Source: Acinetobacter baylyi DSM 14961 = CIP 107474
GTDB lineage: Bacteria > Pseudomonadota > Gammaproteobacteria > Pseudomonadales > Moraxellaceae
Reading direction: 5' to 3'
Assembly (NCBI RefSeq): GCF_000368685.1
Contig: NZ_KB849625.1
Coordinates: forward strand, 248,001 to 312,000
DNA length: 64,000 bases
This document shows, piece by piece, positions 41,706-50,528 of the stretch. Every line of letters starts with the position of its first letter. Positions within the stretch are counted from its first letter, which is position 1. The position numbers and the translations under genes were made by a program. The notes beneath the pieces are model-generated. The model saw nothing but the letters and a program-made list of their open reading frames with translations, was not told the DNA's origin and did no database searches.

Positions 41706-42938
41706 ATGAATACGACTCAAAAAGGCTCAATATTTGAAGAAATTGTTTTTAATTATTTTAACTATTTAATTAAAAATGGATATTTTGGCTTTACTAAAGA
41801 TCAATGCCTTCTTACTCAACAAAAAGCATACTATTCTAAAGATCGAGAAAAAGAGATTGTTTTTGATCTTTCACTAGAATTATTTTTTCCACAACAAGAC
41901 ATACCATTTTTAATTATACTTATTGAATGTAAAAACTATGATAAAAAAGTACCAATAGACGATATAGAAGAATTTTCATCCAAAGTCTCTCAAATTAGTA
42001 CTCATAAAACTAAAGCTCTATGCATCACAACTAAAGGCTTTCAAGAAGGAGCATTAACTTTCTCAAAGAATAAAGGAATTAGTTTATGGCGCATAACACA
42101 ACATCAACCACATGAAATCATACTAAATAGAACAAAAGCCAGATTATCAAACTTGAACAATCAGTTTTATTCCGCCTTAACTGAAGAAAATTATGGCTAT
42201 CAGAATTATGGAAATATTTTTATTCAAACGCCTTTTAGAAATACTTTTTATCCTAAAGAGCTCATAAAAGATATGATCTTAGACTTAGGATTACAATCAG
42301 AATATGCTAGAAGTAAAGAGAAACAAAATGTTCCATATAAATCAAAGGAAGATTTGGAAAAATTTGCTGAAAGTATTTTTTTAAAATTCTCTCAAGCAAA
42401 TCAATTAGATTTAGAAATAGTTATTCAAAAATATAATTTTAAGCTAATAAAAACCAATGAACTTGAGTCAACAGATATTATTGCCAATCTTAACTTTCAT
42501 AATAAAACTATAAAATTATTTGGTATTGAATATTTTTCCAATACTCAGCTTAAATTTGCTCTAGCTCACGAACTTGGGCATATATTACTTGGGCATGGAC
42601 AAATTCTAAAAACCGAGCAACGAACTTCGGATGAACAATCAATTAATCAACAAAGTTTTTATGGGCTAGCTATTAATATTGATAGACTTGAATTCCAAGC
42701 AAATTACTTTGCAGCTTGCCTATTATTACCAAGAACTTTATTTAAGAAGCTGTTCATAGCACATCTTAACTACTATGGAATAAAAAATCGTGGTTTTTCA
42801 CCGTTATTTATAGATAACCAACCTTGCAATATTGATAATTACTTCAAAATTATAATCCCTCTAGCCAAATATTTTAGTGTTTCTCAAGAAACCATCAAAA
42901 TTCGATTAGAGGGATTAGGCTTAGCTAAATTTGATTAA
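41706..42938 (+). CDS. Nuclease-like domain fused to an ImmA/IrrE-like zinc peptidase
   Basis: A 410-residue protein with two parts. Residues about 5-130 look like an Mrr-type PD-(D/E)XK restriction endonuclease fold. D54 in VFDLSLEL and E74-x-K76 in IIECKNYDK are candidate catalytic residues. The downstream helix and strand (EEFSSKVSQI, ALCITTKGFQEGAL, GISLWRI) fit the family pattern. Residues about 215-410 carry HELGH (H288, E289, H292) and a third ligand in LEFQANYFAACLLLP (E329), as in ImmA/IrrE metallopeptidases. An FSVSQETIKIRLEGLGL tail closes it. The gene is clearly more AT-rich than its neighbours and sits between two core genes, ending 2 bases from the convergent kbp-like gene. No partner regulator is adjacent. 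Confidence 0.8.
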   Translation: MNTTQKGSIFEEIVFNYFNYLIKNGYFGFTKDQCLLTQQKAYYSKDREKEIVFDLSLELFFPQQDIPFLIILIECKNYDKKVPIDDIEEFSSKVSQISTHKTKALCITTKGFQEGALTFSKNKGISLWRITQHQPHEIILNRTKARLSNLNNQFYSALTEENYGYQNYGNIFIQTPFRNTFYPKELIKDMILDLGLQSEYARSKEKQNVPYKSKEDLEKFAESIFLKFSQANQLDLEIVIQKYNFKLIKTNELESTDIIANLNFHNKTIKLFGIEYFSNTQLKFALAHELGHILLGHGQILKTEQRTSDEQSINQQSFYGLAINIDRLEFQANYFAACLLLPRTLFKKLFIAHLNYYGIKNRGFSPLFIDNQPCNIDNYFKIIIPLAKYFSVSQETIKIRLEGLGLAKFD

Positions 42939-42940
42939 TT

Positions 42941-43417
42941 TTAAAAATACTGTGGAATACGCAAGACCTGACCTGGATAAATATCATCAGCATCTTTAAG
43001 AAGAGGTTTATTTGCTTCAAAAATTTTATTGTAATGATTTGGATCACCATAATATTCTTTTGAAATTTTAGACAAATTATCACCTGCTTTAACAGTATAA
43101 AATTTACTTTCTGGTTCAGGTGTTTCAACCGTCATCTGGTCATCTACTTTCGCAACATGATCGATATTCCCGACAGCCAAGATAATTTTCTCTTTATCTG
43201 CCTGACTTTTAACTTTACCCTGAATCGTCGCCAAGTCTGTTGTACTGTTATAATTGACCACTAGGCCATCTATCGGCAACCCCAAGCTTTGAACATGCGC
43301 AAGCAGCTGATTTGCGACTTCTTGTGCTGTTGGCTCAGTTGATGCTGGTGTCGTTGTTTGTTCAACTTTTGCCTGATTTTTTTTACCGATACCTTTTACA
43401 AAATCAAAAAGACCCAT
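42941..43417 (-). CDS. BON and LysM domain protein (YgaU/Kbp-like)
   Basis: A 158-residue protein. A BON-like domain lies at about residues 30-95 and a LysM domain at about 105-157 (FYTVKAGDNLSKISKEYYGDPNHYNKIFEANKPLL, ending PGQVLRIP). No signal peptide is present, as in E. coli YgaU/Kbp, a cytoplasmic potassium-binding protein of the same layout and size. Whether this protein binds potassium is inferred only from that likeness. AGGAG precedes the ATG. It is transcribed alone and its end nearly touches the AT-rich gene at 41706. Confidence 0.88.
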   Translation of the reverse strand: MGLFDFVKGIGKKNQAKVEQTTTPASTEPTAQEVANQLLAHVQSLGLPIDGLVVNYNSTTDLATIQGKVKSQADKEKIILAVGNIDHVAKVDDQMTVETPEPESKFYTVKAGDNLSKISKEYYGDPNHYNKIFEANKPLLKDADDIYPGQVLRIPQYF

Positions 43418-43566
43418 TATTTTCTCCTGACATGATTATTGTAGTCATGAATAAAAGTATAAAACTCTTAAAGTTATACTCAAATAATGCAAGTTATTAC
43501 GTGTATATTGTCATCATTCAAGTAAAATAATGTAACTCCCATCACATTTTTATTAATCAGGCATAA

Positions 43567-43590
43567 AAAAACCACCATAAGGTGGTTTTT
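43567..43590 (-). terminator. Terminator of acpP
   Basis: A 10-bp stem AAAAACCACC/GGTGGTTTTT with a 4-base loop (43567-43576 and 43581-43590) lies just past the acpP stop. Confidence 0.87.
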
Positions 43591-43605
43591 ATCAACTTTG
43601 ATCAA

Positions 43606-43842
43606 TTAACCAAGTTTTTTGGTTACATAATCAATTGCTGATTGAACAGTTGTGATTTCGTTAGAATCTTCATCAGGAATCGTGATGTCGAAGTCATTTT
43701 CGAAAGACATAACAAGTTCTACTAGATCAAGAGAGTCCGCACCCAAATCATCCATAAAAGACGCTTCGTTTTTGATCTCTTCTGCTTTAATACCAAGTTG
43801 TTCTGCAACTGCTTGCTTAACGCGTTGTTCGATATCGCTCAC
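43606..43842 (-). CDS. acpP: Acyl carrier protein
   Basis: A 78-residue acidic carrier of fatty-acyl chains. The 4'-phosphopantetheine site is S37 in [10 protein letters not shown]. The GTG at 43842 has GAGGAGAA upstream and gives the family start VSDIEQRVK; the frame reaches 43950 without a ribosome site. It is the last gene of the fabD-fabG-acpP group, 85 bases past fabG, followed by a terminator. Confidence 0.98.
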   Translation of the reverse strand: MSDIEQRVKQAVAEQLGIKAEEIKNEASFMDDLGADSLDLVELVMSFENDFDITIPDEDSNEITTVQSAIDYVTKKLG

Positions 43843-43927
43843 AGGAATTCTCCTCATTGCTCGTGGCGTTTTAATTGCCGTTAGTTTAATTGAATATTGA
43901 ATTTTTTGAAAGTTAATACATCGGCAC

Positions 43928-44662
43928 TTAGGCCATGTATAAACCACCATTTACATGTAATACCGTACCAGTAATATAACTTGCCTTCTCAGAAGCCAAG
44001 AAACTTACCGCATTTGCGATATCTTGTGGTTCACCAAGACGACCTAAAGCGACTTGATCACTCATTTTTTTACGTAAATCTTCGCTTAAAGCATCTGTCA
44101 TTTCAGTTGCAATGAAGCCAGGAGCAACGCTATTTACCGTAATCTGGCGACTGCCCATCTCTTTTGCAAGGCTGCGACTAAATGCCTCAATACCCGCTTT
44201 AGCAGCTGAATAGTTTGCCTGACCTGGGTTTGCAAAATGTGCAACCACTGAACTGATATTGATAATACGGCCAAAGCGAGCTTTGGTCATACCCTTCAAT
44301 ACACGCTTTGACAAACGGTAAACCGCTTTCAAATGAATATTTAAAATATCATCCCAGTCATCTTCAGACATACGCAACAACAGATTGTCACGTGTAATAC
44401 CTGCATTATTCACAAGTACAAGCACAGGACCATAATTTTGTTCGATTGTGGTAACAACCGCTTCAATTTCATCCAGATGACGCACATCAAGTACAAGACC
44501 AGTTCCCTGCTCACCGTACTGCGCTGCCAATTTTTCAGCACCTGACTCACTTGTTGCTGTTCCAACAACAAAAAAACCGTCTTGAATGAGCTGTTCTGCA
44601 ATTGCTGCACCAATTCCACGGCTTGCGCCTGTGACTAATGCAACTTTACGTTGTTGTGTCAT
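43928..44662 (-). CDS. fabG: 3-oxoacyl-ACP reductase FabG
   Basis: A 244-residue short-chain dehydrogenase using NADPH. It has [13 protein letters not shown] at the cofactor site, [17 protein letters not shown], and the triad S138, Y151 and K155 in [21 protein letters not shown]. It performs the first reduction of the elongation cycle. Its start overlaps the fabD stop as ATGA, so translation is coupled. Confidence 0.97.
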   Translation of the reverse strand: MTQQRKVALVTGASRGIGAAIAEQLIQDGFFVVGTATSESGAEKLAAQYGEQGTGLVLDVRHLDEIEAVVTTIEQNYGPVLVLVNNAGITRDNLLLRMSEDDWDDILNIHLKAVYRLSKRVLKGMTKARFGRIINISSVVAHFANPGQANYSAAKAGIEAFSRSLAKEMGSRQITVNSVAPGFIATEMTDALSEDLRKKMSDQVALGRLGEPQDIANAVSFLASEKASYITGTVLHVNGGLYMA

Positions 44663-45645
44663 GCAATTTTTCCTTCAGCCACTAAAACTGCGTTTAGGGC
44701 ATCTTCCATACGACTTTTGCTATCAATCGCAAATGCTTTTTCTATATTTGGTAAACGTTTTGCAAGATTACTCAGTACTGTACCGGGACCACATTCAACC
44801 ACGTACTGAATTCCCTGATCTTGCAAATATTGCATGGTACGAGTCCACTGTACAGACTGATACAATTGCGCAGTTAAAGCTTGGCGCAATTGAGTCACAT
44901 CTGTCGCAATTCCTGCATTTACATTTTGTATTACAGGAAGGCTTGGTAGCTCAATGGCAGTTTGTTCCAATGCTTCGGCAAATTTTTCTGCCGCTGGCTT
45001 CATCAATGAACAGTGTGATGGAACCGAAACAGGCAATGCAATGGCTTTGCCCGACTGCTCTTTTGCCTGAGTCATGACTTCATTGACCAAAGCAGCAGAA
45101 CCAGCAATCACCACCTGACCTTGTGAATTATAATTGGCAGCCTCAACAGAACCGTCACCTGAAGCAGTGACAGCCTGACACAATTCAATGACTTTTTCGT
45201 CAGGCAACCCCAAAATTGCAGCCATTGCACCAACACCCTGAGGTACAGCACTCTGCATCAGTTTACCGCGCAGATTAACAAGCTTTGCTGCATCACCTAA
45301 TGATAAAGCACCTGCGGCAACCAAAGCACTGTATTCACCCAAAGAGTGTCCAGCCATATATTTAGGCGCTAAACCACCCAAGTCTAGCCATACACGCCAC
45401 AATGCAATACTGGCAGTTAGTAACACGGGTTGAGTATTTTCAGTTTGATCTAACCCTTCACCACTTTGCGCAATGTGCCACAAATCAAAACCGACTGCAT
45501 CAGAAGCCTCGGCAAAGGTTTCTTGCACACCACTAAACTGTTCTGCAAGTTCAGCGAGCATGCCGACTTTTTGCGAACCCTGACCAGGAAACACAAATGC
45601 AGTTTTAGTTGCTTGAGCGACTTGATCGAGTCGTTTAGCAGACAT
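44659..45645 (-). CDS. fabD: Malonyl-CoA:ACP transacylase FabD
   Basis: A 328-residue enzyme that loads malonate on ACP. It has FVFPGQGSQKVGML, the nucleophile S101 in GHSLGEYSAL, and later SVPSHCSLMKPA with the catalytic His. The C-terminal V-ECGPGTVLSNL is normal. The ATG at 45645 follows AAGGA. Upstream, a strong hairpin separates it from rpmF. fabH and plsX, usual neighbours in E. coli, are absent. Confidence 0.97.
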   Translation of the reverse strand: MSAKRLDQVAQATKTAFVFPGQGSQKVGMLAELAEQFSGVQETFAEASDAVGFDLWHIAQSGEGLDQTENTQPVLLTASIALWRVWLDLGGLAPKYMAGHSLGEYSALVAAGALSLGDAAKLVNLRGKLMQSAVPQGVGAMAAILGLPDEKVIELCQAVTASGDGSVEAANYNSQGQVVIAGSAALVNEVMTQAKEQSGKAIALPVSVPSHCSLMKPAAEKFAEALEQTAIELPSLPVIQNVNAGIATDVTQLRQALTAQLYQSVQWTRTMQYLQDQGIQYVVECGPGTVLSNLAKRLPNIEKAFAIDSKSRMEDALNAVLVAEGKIA

Positions 45646-45737
45646 ATAAAAATCCTTTATTTGGTCTTTACTTATTTCTGTTGGGGGAATTTATCATTAT
45701 TTAAAAGATTTTATAATTGCGAAAAACAACAAAAAAA

Positions 45738-45753
45738 GGGAGCTTTCGCTCCC
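45738..45753 (-). terminator. Terminator between rpmF and fabD
   Basis: GGGAGC-TTTC-GCTCCC at 45738-45753 has seven A on its plus-strand left side, giving a T7 tract on the minus strand, and a T6 run on the other side. It would end most yceD-rpmF transcripts before fabD. Confidence 0.85.
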
Positions 45754-45798
45754 ATTTTTTCTACATTAAAGCCTTAAGCCTAATGCAAATTCACTAAA

Positions 45799-45984
45799 TT
45801 ATTCAGCGTCAGCTGCTTTAGCGAATAATTGACGACCACGGTAGATACCATCTTTAGTCACGTGGTGACGGCGATGAGTTTCACCAGTAGTTTGGTCAAC
45901 TGTTAATGCATTCTCGGTTAAAGCGTCATGTGAACGGCGCATGTCACGGCGAGAGCGACTTTTACGGTTTTGCTGAACGGCCAT
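45799..45984 (-). CDS. rpmF: 50S ribosomal protein L32
   Basis: A 61-residue basic protein with the family start [22 protein letters not shown] and [10 protein letters not shown]. It lacks the zinc-binding Cys pairs found in some L32 proteins (C-minus type). AAGGAG precedes the ATG. It lies after yceD with a 71-base gap, the conserved yceD-rpmF pair. Confidence 0.96.
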   Translation of the reverse strand: MAVQQNRKSRSRRDMRRSHDALTENALTVDQTTGETHRRHHVTKDGIYRGRQLFAKAADAE

Positions 45985-46055
45985 GATGGCTCCTTACAAA
46001 GATCGAAAAAATGGATCAGAACAAATTCAGTTATCTTAGCCCACAAGTATAACAC

Positions 46056-46616
46056 TTATGAGTTAAGTTTACCTTTCAAACTTGCTAAAACATCAAACGG
46101 ATTATCACGTTTTTCTTCAACAATGTCCTGAACGGTAGGTTGATGTTTATGTTCACAGGCATCATGCTTGGGAGACAGAGGCATCAACAGTAACAGTTCA
46201 TCTTCTAGTAGAGAAAGTAAATCGACAGTCGCAGGAGTGGCAAAATCACCCTTTGTCGAAGATTCACTTTCACCTAAAACGATGAAATCAGCATCCTCAT
46301 CCAAGCGCTCTATCAGTGACTCATCATCGACCAAGGCAAGACGGAAATCTGAAACAAGAGGAATTTCCACAGGTTCCAGACAACGCTGGCACTCTAATGG
46401 TACTTTTGTTTCAATATGACCCTCAAACCATACAATACGATGATACGCATCCATTGATAGTTTACAGTCTATATAGATCAATTGATCATTAATTGACCCA
46501 ACAGCTTCACGAGCAATACGAGCAAAGCGAGACAATGGCAGTGTTCCTGACCATGTAAAGCCTTGTTCAGCCCATTTATACGGCTCAATCTGTGCCGGAA
46601 AGGTATTTGCTGACAT
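46056..46616 (-). CDS. YceD family protein (DUF177)
   Basis: A 186-residue acidic protein. The conserved core is VPLECQRCLEPVEIPL (C-x-R-C), followed by FRLALVDDE and the C-terminal DIVEEKRDNPFDVLASLKGKL. The family is linked to 23S rRNA maturation in plants and bacteria, and in Proteobacteria it is nearly always upstream of rpmF, as here. The ribosome site is weak. It is divergent from epmC, with about 96 bases between. Confidence 0.9.
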   Translation of the reverse strand: MSANTFPAQIEPYKWAEQGFTWSGTLPLSRFARIAREAVGSINDQLIYIDCKLSMDAYHRIVWFEGHIETKVPLECQRCLEPVEIPLVSDFRLALVDDESLIERLDEDADFIVLGESESSTKGDFATPATVDLLSLLEDELLLLMPLSPKHDACEHKHQPTVQDIVEEKRDNPFDVLASLKGKLNS

Positions 46617-46712
46617 AATTAAGGCGGCAATTCTACAAATTCATCAGTACTCTGTCAAAGATTAAGATACAATTTTGTACTAATTTCGACAGAACTCGGG
46701 GTAAATTAAGCA

Positions 46713-47375
46713 ATGCACCTGTTGCAGCCGCAACCTGAAGTAACAACTTCATCACTTGTTAGCACCCATCTAACCTTAGATTCTGCCTTGTCTATAGACA
46801 CAGTGCAACTCTCACTATGGCAAAATTTACAAACTGAGCAGGATCAGGTGGACTGGCTTATTTTACACTTTAATCACTGGTTTTCCCACCAAAATGTGAT
46901 TTTAGTGAAAGGTGAGTCAGAACCTGAGTATTTTCCTGCACATCGGCACGCGCCTGCCCGAATCCAGTTTGCGCATGGTTTTTTTAATAGTGCATTACAT
47001 GAAATCAGTCACTGGAGCATTGCTGGCTCTAAAAGAAGATTGCTGGCAGATTTAGGATACTGGTATGCACCTGACGGACGTACCGCAGAACAACAGGCTT
47101 TATTTGAACAGGTTGAGGTCAAACCACAAGCTATCGAATGGATGTTTGCTCAGGCCTTTGGTCGAAAGTTCCGTGTTTCACTCGATAATCTGACAGGTGA
47201 AGGTGGTGACGGGGCAACGTTTAAAAATAACGTCTTTGCTCAGGTACAAAAATATTTTTCTGGTGAGGCGAAACTTCCTCTAGATGCACAACATTTTATT
47301 CAATGTATTTGTATGACGACGCGTCACGGTCAGTGGTTAAAAGCAAGTGAATTTCAACGCGAAGCGCTGGATTAG
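46713..47375 (+). CDS. epmC: Elongation factor P hydroxylase EpmC (YfcM family)
   Basis: A 220-residue protein. The block FAHGFFNSALHEISHWSIAG with H96-E97 and H100, then RRLLADLGYWYAPDGRTAEQQALFE, is typical of YfcM. In E. coli it hydroxylates the lysylated Lys of EF-P. epmA and epmB are not in this window. A GGGG sequence precedes the ATG. The first 40 residues are variable. Confidence 0.9.
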   Translation: MHLLQPQPEVTTSSLVSTHLTLDSALSIDTVQLSLWQNLQTEQDQVDWLILHFNHWFSHQNVILVKGESEPEYFPAHRHAPARIQFAHGFFNSALHEISHWSIAGSKRRLLADLGYWYAPDGRTAEQQALFEQVEVKPQAIEWMFAQAFGRKFRVSLDNLTGEGGDGATFKNNVFAQVQKYFSGEAKLPLDAQHFIQCICMTTRHGQWLKASEFQREALD

Positions 47376-47476
47376 ATTACATAATTTCTACTCGTCTTCA
47401 CTCATTAGATCAAATACATATGATTAAATGTAAGCATTAACTTTACAACAATAACAGAATGAAGGAGTATCCAGAT

Positions 47477-48094
47477 ATGTTGCATTTACATATACATCCA
47501 GACAATCCACAGGCACGCTTAATCAATCAGGCTGTCGAACGCATACGTGCAGGTGATGTGGTGGTTTACCCAACCGATGCTGCCTACTCGATTGGTTGCC
47601 AAATCGGGAATAAATCTGCAATGGAACGTATTGCACAGATTCGTGGTTTAGGACCAAAACATCAATACGCCATTATGTGTTGTGATTTATCCGATATCGC
47701 AACATATGCCAAAGTCGACAATGCAATGTATCGTTTGCTTAAAGCCAATACGCCATCGATCACCACGTTTATTTTGCCTGCAACCAGTGAAGTCCCTAAA
47801 CGGTTAATGCATCCTAAGAAAAAAACCATTGGATTACGTATTCCAACTAATCCAATTTGTCAGGCTTTACTTCAAGAACTGGGCGAACCCATTCTAACCA
47901 GTACCCTGATTTTACCAGGTCAAAGTGATCCACTGGATGATCCTTATGATATTGAAAATCAGTTGGGTAAGCGTGTTGATGTATTTATTGATGGCGGGTT
48001 TGGTACACTAAGTACAACCAGTATTGTGGATTTATCAGGTGAAAATCCAGAAGTCGTGCGCCATGGTGCAGGTGATGTCAGTGCTTTTGAATAA
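47477..48094 (+). CDS. L-threonylcarbamoyladenylate synthase-like protein, YciO type
   Basis: A 205-residue Sua5/YciO/YrdC-fold protein. It has GDVVVYPTDAAYSIGC, then KHQYAIMC, SITTFILPAT, KKKTIGLRIP and TSIVDLSGENPEVVRHGAGD. The N-terminus LHLHIHPDNPQARLINQAVE and the overall length match E. coli YciO better than the essential TsaC; its in vivo role is not settled. The ATG at 47477 follows AAGGAG; an ATG at 47459 is less likely. Confidence 0.88.
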   Translation: MLHLHIHPDNPQARLINQAVERIRAGDVVVYPTDAAYSIGCQIGNKSAMERIAQIRGLGPKHQYAIMCCDLSDIATYAKVDNAMYRLLKANTPSITTFILPATSEVPKRLMHPKKKTIGLRIPTNPICQALLQELGEPILTSTLILPGQSDPLDDPYDIENQLGKRVDVFIDGGFGTLSTTSIVDLSGENPEVVRHGAGDVSAFE

Positions 48095-48121
48095 GCACTG
48101 ACCAAAAAGCAAATCATCTGG

Positions 48122-48826
48122 TTAAGTCACAATAAAATCTTCCAAACGTTTTTTCTGCTTTCCAGCATGATTAAAGTTGTCTGGATTCAACCATTGCAAA
48201 TATGCAGTTTTCAAACTTGCCCATTCGCTATCAATGATTGAGAACCATGTTGTATCACGATTACGTCCTTTGCTCACTCGATCTTGTCGGAACAACCCTT
48301 CATAAACAAATCCAAATCGAAGCGCTGCACGTTTCGAAGGGCCATTCAAATCATCGCACTTCCACTCTATACGACGTAAACCTTGCTCAAAACAATGGTT
48401 CAATAACAAATAGATGACCTCTGTCGCTGCCGCTGTTTGTTTTAAACGGTGAGAAAAGTAGACATTCCCAATCTCAACTGCAGCATGTTGCTCACGCAAA
48501 TTCATTAGTGCAATCCAGCCAACCGCCTGCCCTTCTACCATAATCCAATAATGAAATGAGGGCTCAAAACCAAAATTTCGTTTTAAGTTATACTCAAGTT
48601 GTCTAAAAGTTTCTGGTGCCTCATACGGCAGATAAGTCCAACAACGCTCATCAGGTTCGGTTTTAATACAATCCCAAAGCTGCTCAACATTCTTTAATGC
48701 AACACGATCCTGTTCAATCAGTACCAGATTCACATCATTCCCGATAAGCGATTGCGCTTTGAATTTACCAGGTATTGGCTGCTGTATTGCATGACCAATC
48801 GGCTGTCCAAACTGATTAAATTCCAT
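48122..48826 (-). CDS. GNAT family N-acetyltransferase (RimJ/RimL-like)
   Basis: A 234-residue protein with the Acetyltransf_3 type fold: HYWIMVEGQAVGWIALMNL, then AAVEIGNVYFSHRLKQTAAATEVIYLLL as the acetyl-CoA part and WKCDDLNGPSKRAALRFGFVYEGLFRQD. Such proteins resemble RimL and are often called spermidine- or ribosomal-protein acetyltransferase-like without evidence. The substrate is unknown. AAGGAA precedes the ATG. It is convergent with the YciO-type gene. The 282 bases between it and scpA hold no gene. Confidence 0.85.
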   Translation of the reverse strand: MEFNQFGQPIGHAIQQPIPGKFKAQSLIGNDVNLVLIEQDRVALKNVEQLWDCIKTEPDERCWTYLPYEAPETFRQLEYNLKRNFGFEPSFHYWIMVEGQAVGWIALMNLREQHAAVEIGNVYFSHRLKQTAAATEVIYLLLNHCFEQGLRRIEWKCDDLNGPSKRAALRFGFVYEGLFRQDRVSKGRNRDTTWFSIIDSEWASLKTAYLQWLNPDNFNHAGKQKKRLEDFIVT

Positions 48827-49108
48827 TGTAATTCCTTAAAGTACACGCCTTATCATCATAATTTGAAAGTACAATATGCTCAGATAAGTAAATTTCTTAT
48901 CAATTTGGCGAAGTATGAGCAAAATTGACCTTAAAAACTTTCTCATCTTAATTTATTTCACATTTTGTTATTTTCAACAATTTATTCAGATCGTAATTTA
49001 GATTAGAATAAAGACTATTTAGTTCGCTTTTGCTTATTTGGTAATAGTTATGCTATTACTTATTGAACATATTCATGCCTTTGAAAATTCGCGTGGCCTA
49101 AAATCGTA

Positions 49109-49900
49109 ATGACACAAGCATTGTCCTCTCCAGTAGATTCCATTCCTAACATCCGTGTTTTAGATGAATGGCAGGAAACTATTCCCGAAGATCTCTATAT
49201 TCCTCCATCTGCATTTGAGATTTTACTTGAACATTTCGAGGGACCACTCGACTTTTTAATTTATCTGATCCAGAAAAACGGTTTTGATCTCTTACAAGTT
49301 GATATTGCACCGATCGCGACTCAATATTTGTCTTATATGGAAGCAATGAAATCACTCAATATCGAGCTAACGGCCGACTATATGGTGATGGCTGCACTAC
49401 TTGCAGATTTAAAATCACGGTTATTGCTTCCAAAGCCGACGACACTCACCATTGAAAAAGACCCCAAACAAGCATTAATTGACCGATTAGCAACCTACCT
49501 ACGTATCAAAAAAGCTGCTGAGCGACTGGGGCAACTTCCCGTTTTGGAGCGAGATACGTTCCACACCAATGTGGGAATTGGTCATATTGCGCCGGTGTAT
49601 GAAGGCTATGATGTGCAGAACCTACACGATGCACTATTTTGTATTTTTAATCGTCCTGAACCTGTTACTCATACTGTTGCCCAAGAACCTGTTCTGCTTG
49701 AAGAGCGTATTGCTTATATCGAAGAAAAAGTTCAGTCAGGTGAGATCCTCAACTTTATTTCACTTTTAAAGCCACAACAGGGTCGCATGGGCATGGTCGT
49801 TACATTTATGGCCATTTTAGAACTAACACGCCAGCAAAAGATTAAAATCATTGCTTCTGGAGTAGAGGCTCCGCTCGCAATTCAAGGAGCTCAAGTATGA
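49109..49900 (+). CDS. scpA: Segregation and condensation protein ScpA
   Basis: A 263-residue kleisin that bridges SMC heads. The N-terminal motif FEGPLDFLIYLIQKNGFDLLQVDIAPIATQYL, the helix MAALLADLKSRLLLP and the C-terminal winged-helix LRVTFMAILEL-like region are present (VVTFMAILELTRQQKIKI). Its stop overlaps the scpB start (ATGA at 49897-49900), so the two are coupled. No smc is in the window. Confidence 0.95.
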   Translation: MTQALSSPVDSIPNIRVLDEWQETIPEDLYIPPSAFEILLEHFEGPLDFLIYLIQKNGFDLLQVDIAPIATQYLSYMEAMKSLNIELTADYMVMAALLADLKSRLLLPKPTTLTIEKDPKQALIDRLATYLRIKKAAERLGQLPVLERDTFHTNVGIGHIAPVYEGYDVQNLHDALFCIFNRPEPVTHTVAQEPVLLEERIAYIEEKVQSGEILNFISLLKPQQGRMGMVVTFMAILELTRQQKIKIIASGVEAPLAIQGAQV

Positions 49901-50487
49901 CCATTGATCAAAGTTCAGCACTTTCGCTTGAAGATATTCATCATGAAGTCTTGTTACAAATCGAGGCAATTCTGTTTGCCAGCGATGTTCCTATTTCATT
50001 GGCCCGTTTAAAAGAAGCTTTTCAAAATCAGTATAATAAACAACAGCTTCGTCATTTTTTACAACAACTTGCCGTTTTACAGCACGGTCGTTCAATTGAA
50101 TTAATTGAGACTGCTCAAGGTTTTAGGTTTCAGGTTCGATCAAAATATCGTAATATGATCGCGCAAGTATGGCCCGAACGTCCGACTAAGCTATCTCCCT
50201 CCCTTCTTGAAACGATTGCGGTGATTGCTTATCACCAGCCTGTGACTCGTGCGGATATTGAACAAATTCGTGGCGTTTCAAATAACAGTCAAATTTTAAG
50301 AATGTTATTTGAATGGAACTGGATTAAAGAGTCTGGTTTTAGAGACTTGCCCGGAAGACCTGCGTTGTTGATTACAACGCCTCAATTTTTGAATGCATTT
50401 GGCTTGGTTTCTCTAGGTCAATTGCCTCCCCTGCAGGATGCCAAGGACGCGTTTATGAGTTTGGATGTGAATACACCCAAGTCATAA
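49897..50487 (+). CDS. scpB: Segregation and condensation protein ScpB
   Basis: A 196-residue kleisin partner with two winged-helix domains. Conserved blocks are ILFASDVPISLARLKEAF and LLETIAVIAYHQPVTRADIEQIRGVSNN, then RDLPGRPALLITTPQFLNAFGL. It forms the condensin with Smc and ScpA. rluB follows after 41 bases; scpA-scpB-rluB is a conserved order in many bacteria. Confidence 0.96.
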   Translation: MTIDQSSALSLEDIHHEVLLQIEAILFASDVPISLARLKEAFQNQYNKQQLRHFLQQLAVLQHGRSIELIETAQGFRFQVRSKYRNMIAQVWPERPTKLSPSLLETIAVIAYHQPVTRADIEQIRGVSNNSQILRMLFEWNWIKESGFRDLPGRPALLITTPQFLNAFGLVSLGQLPPLQDAKDAFMSLDVNTPKS

Positions 50488-50528
50488 ATCGGTGAACTGT
50501 TGACAATTATTTCTAAGGTTATGCTGTC

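Noticed and set aside
44586..45077. 163-codon plus-strand frame opposite fabD/fabG
   Set aside because: Antisense to two conserved enzymes; no start signals or protein family seen.
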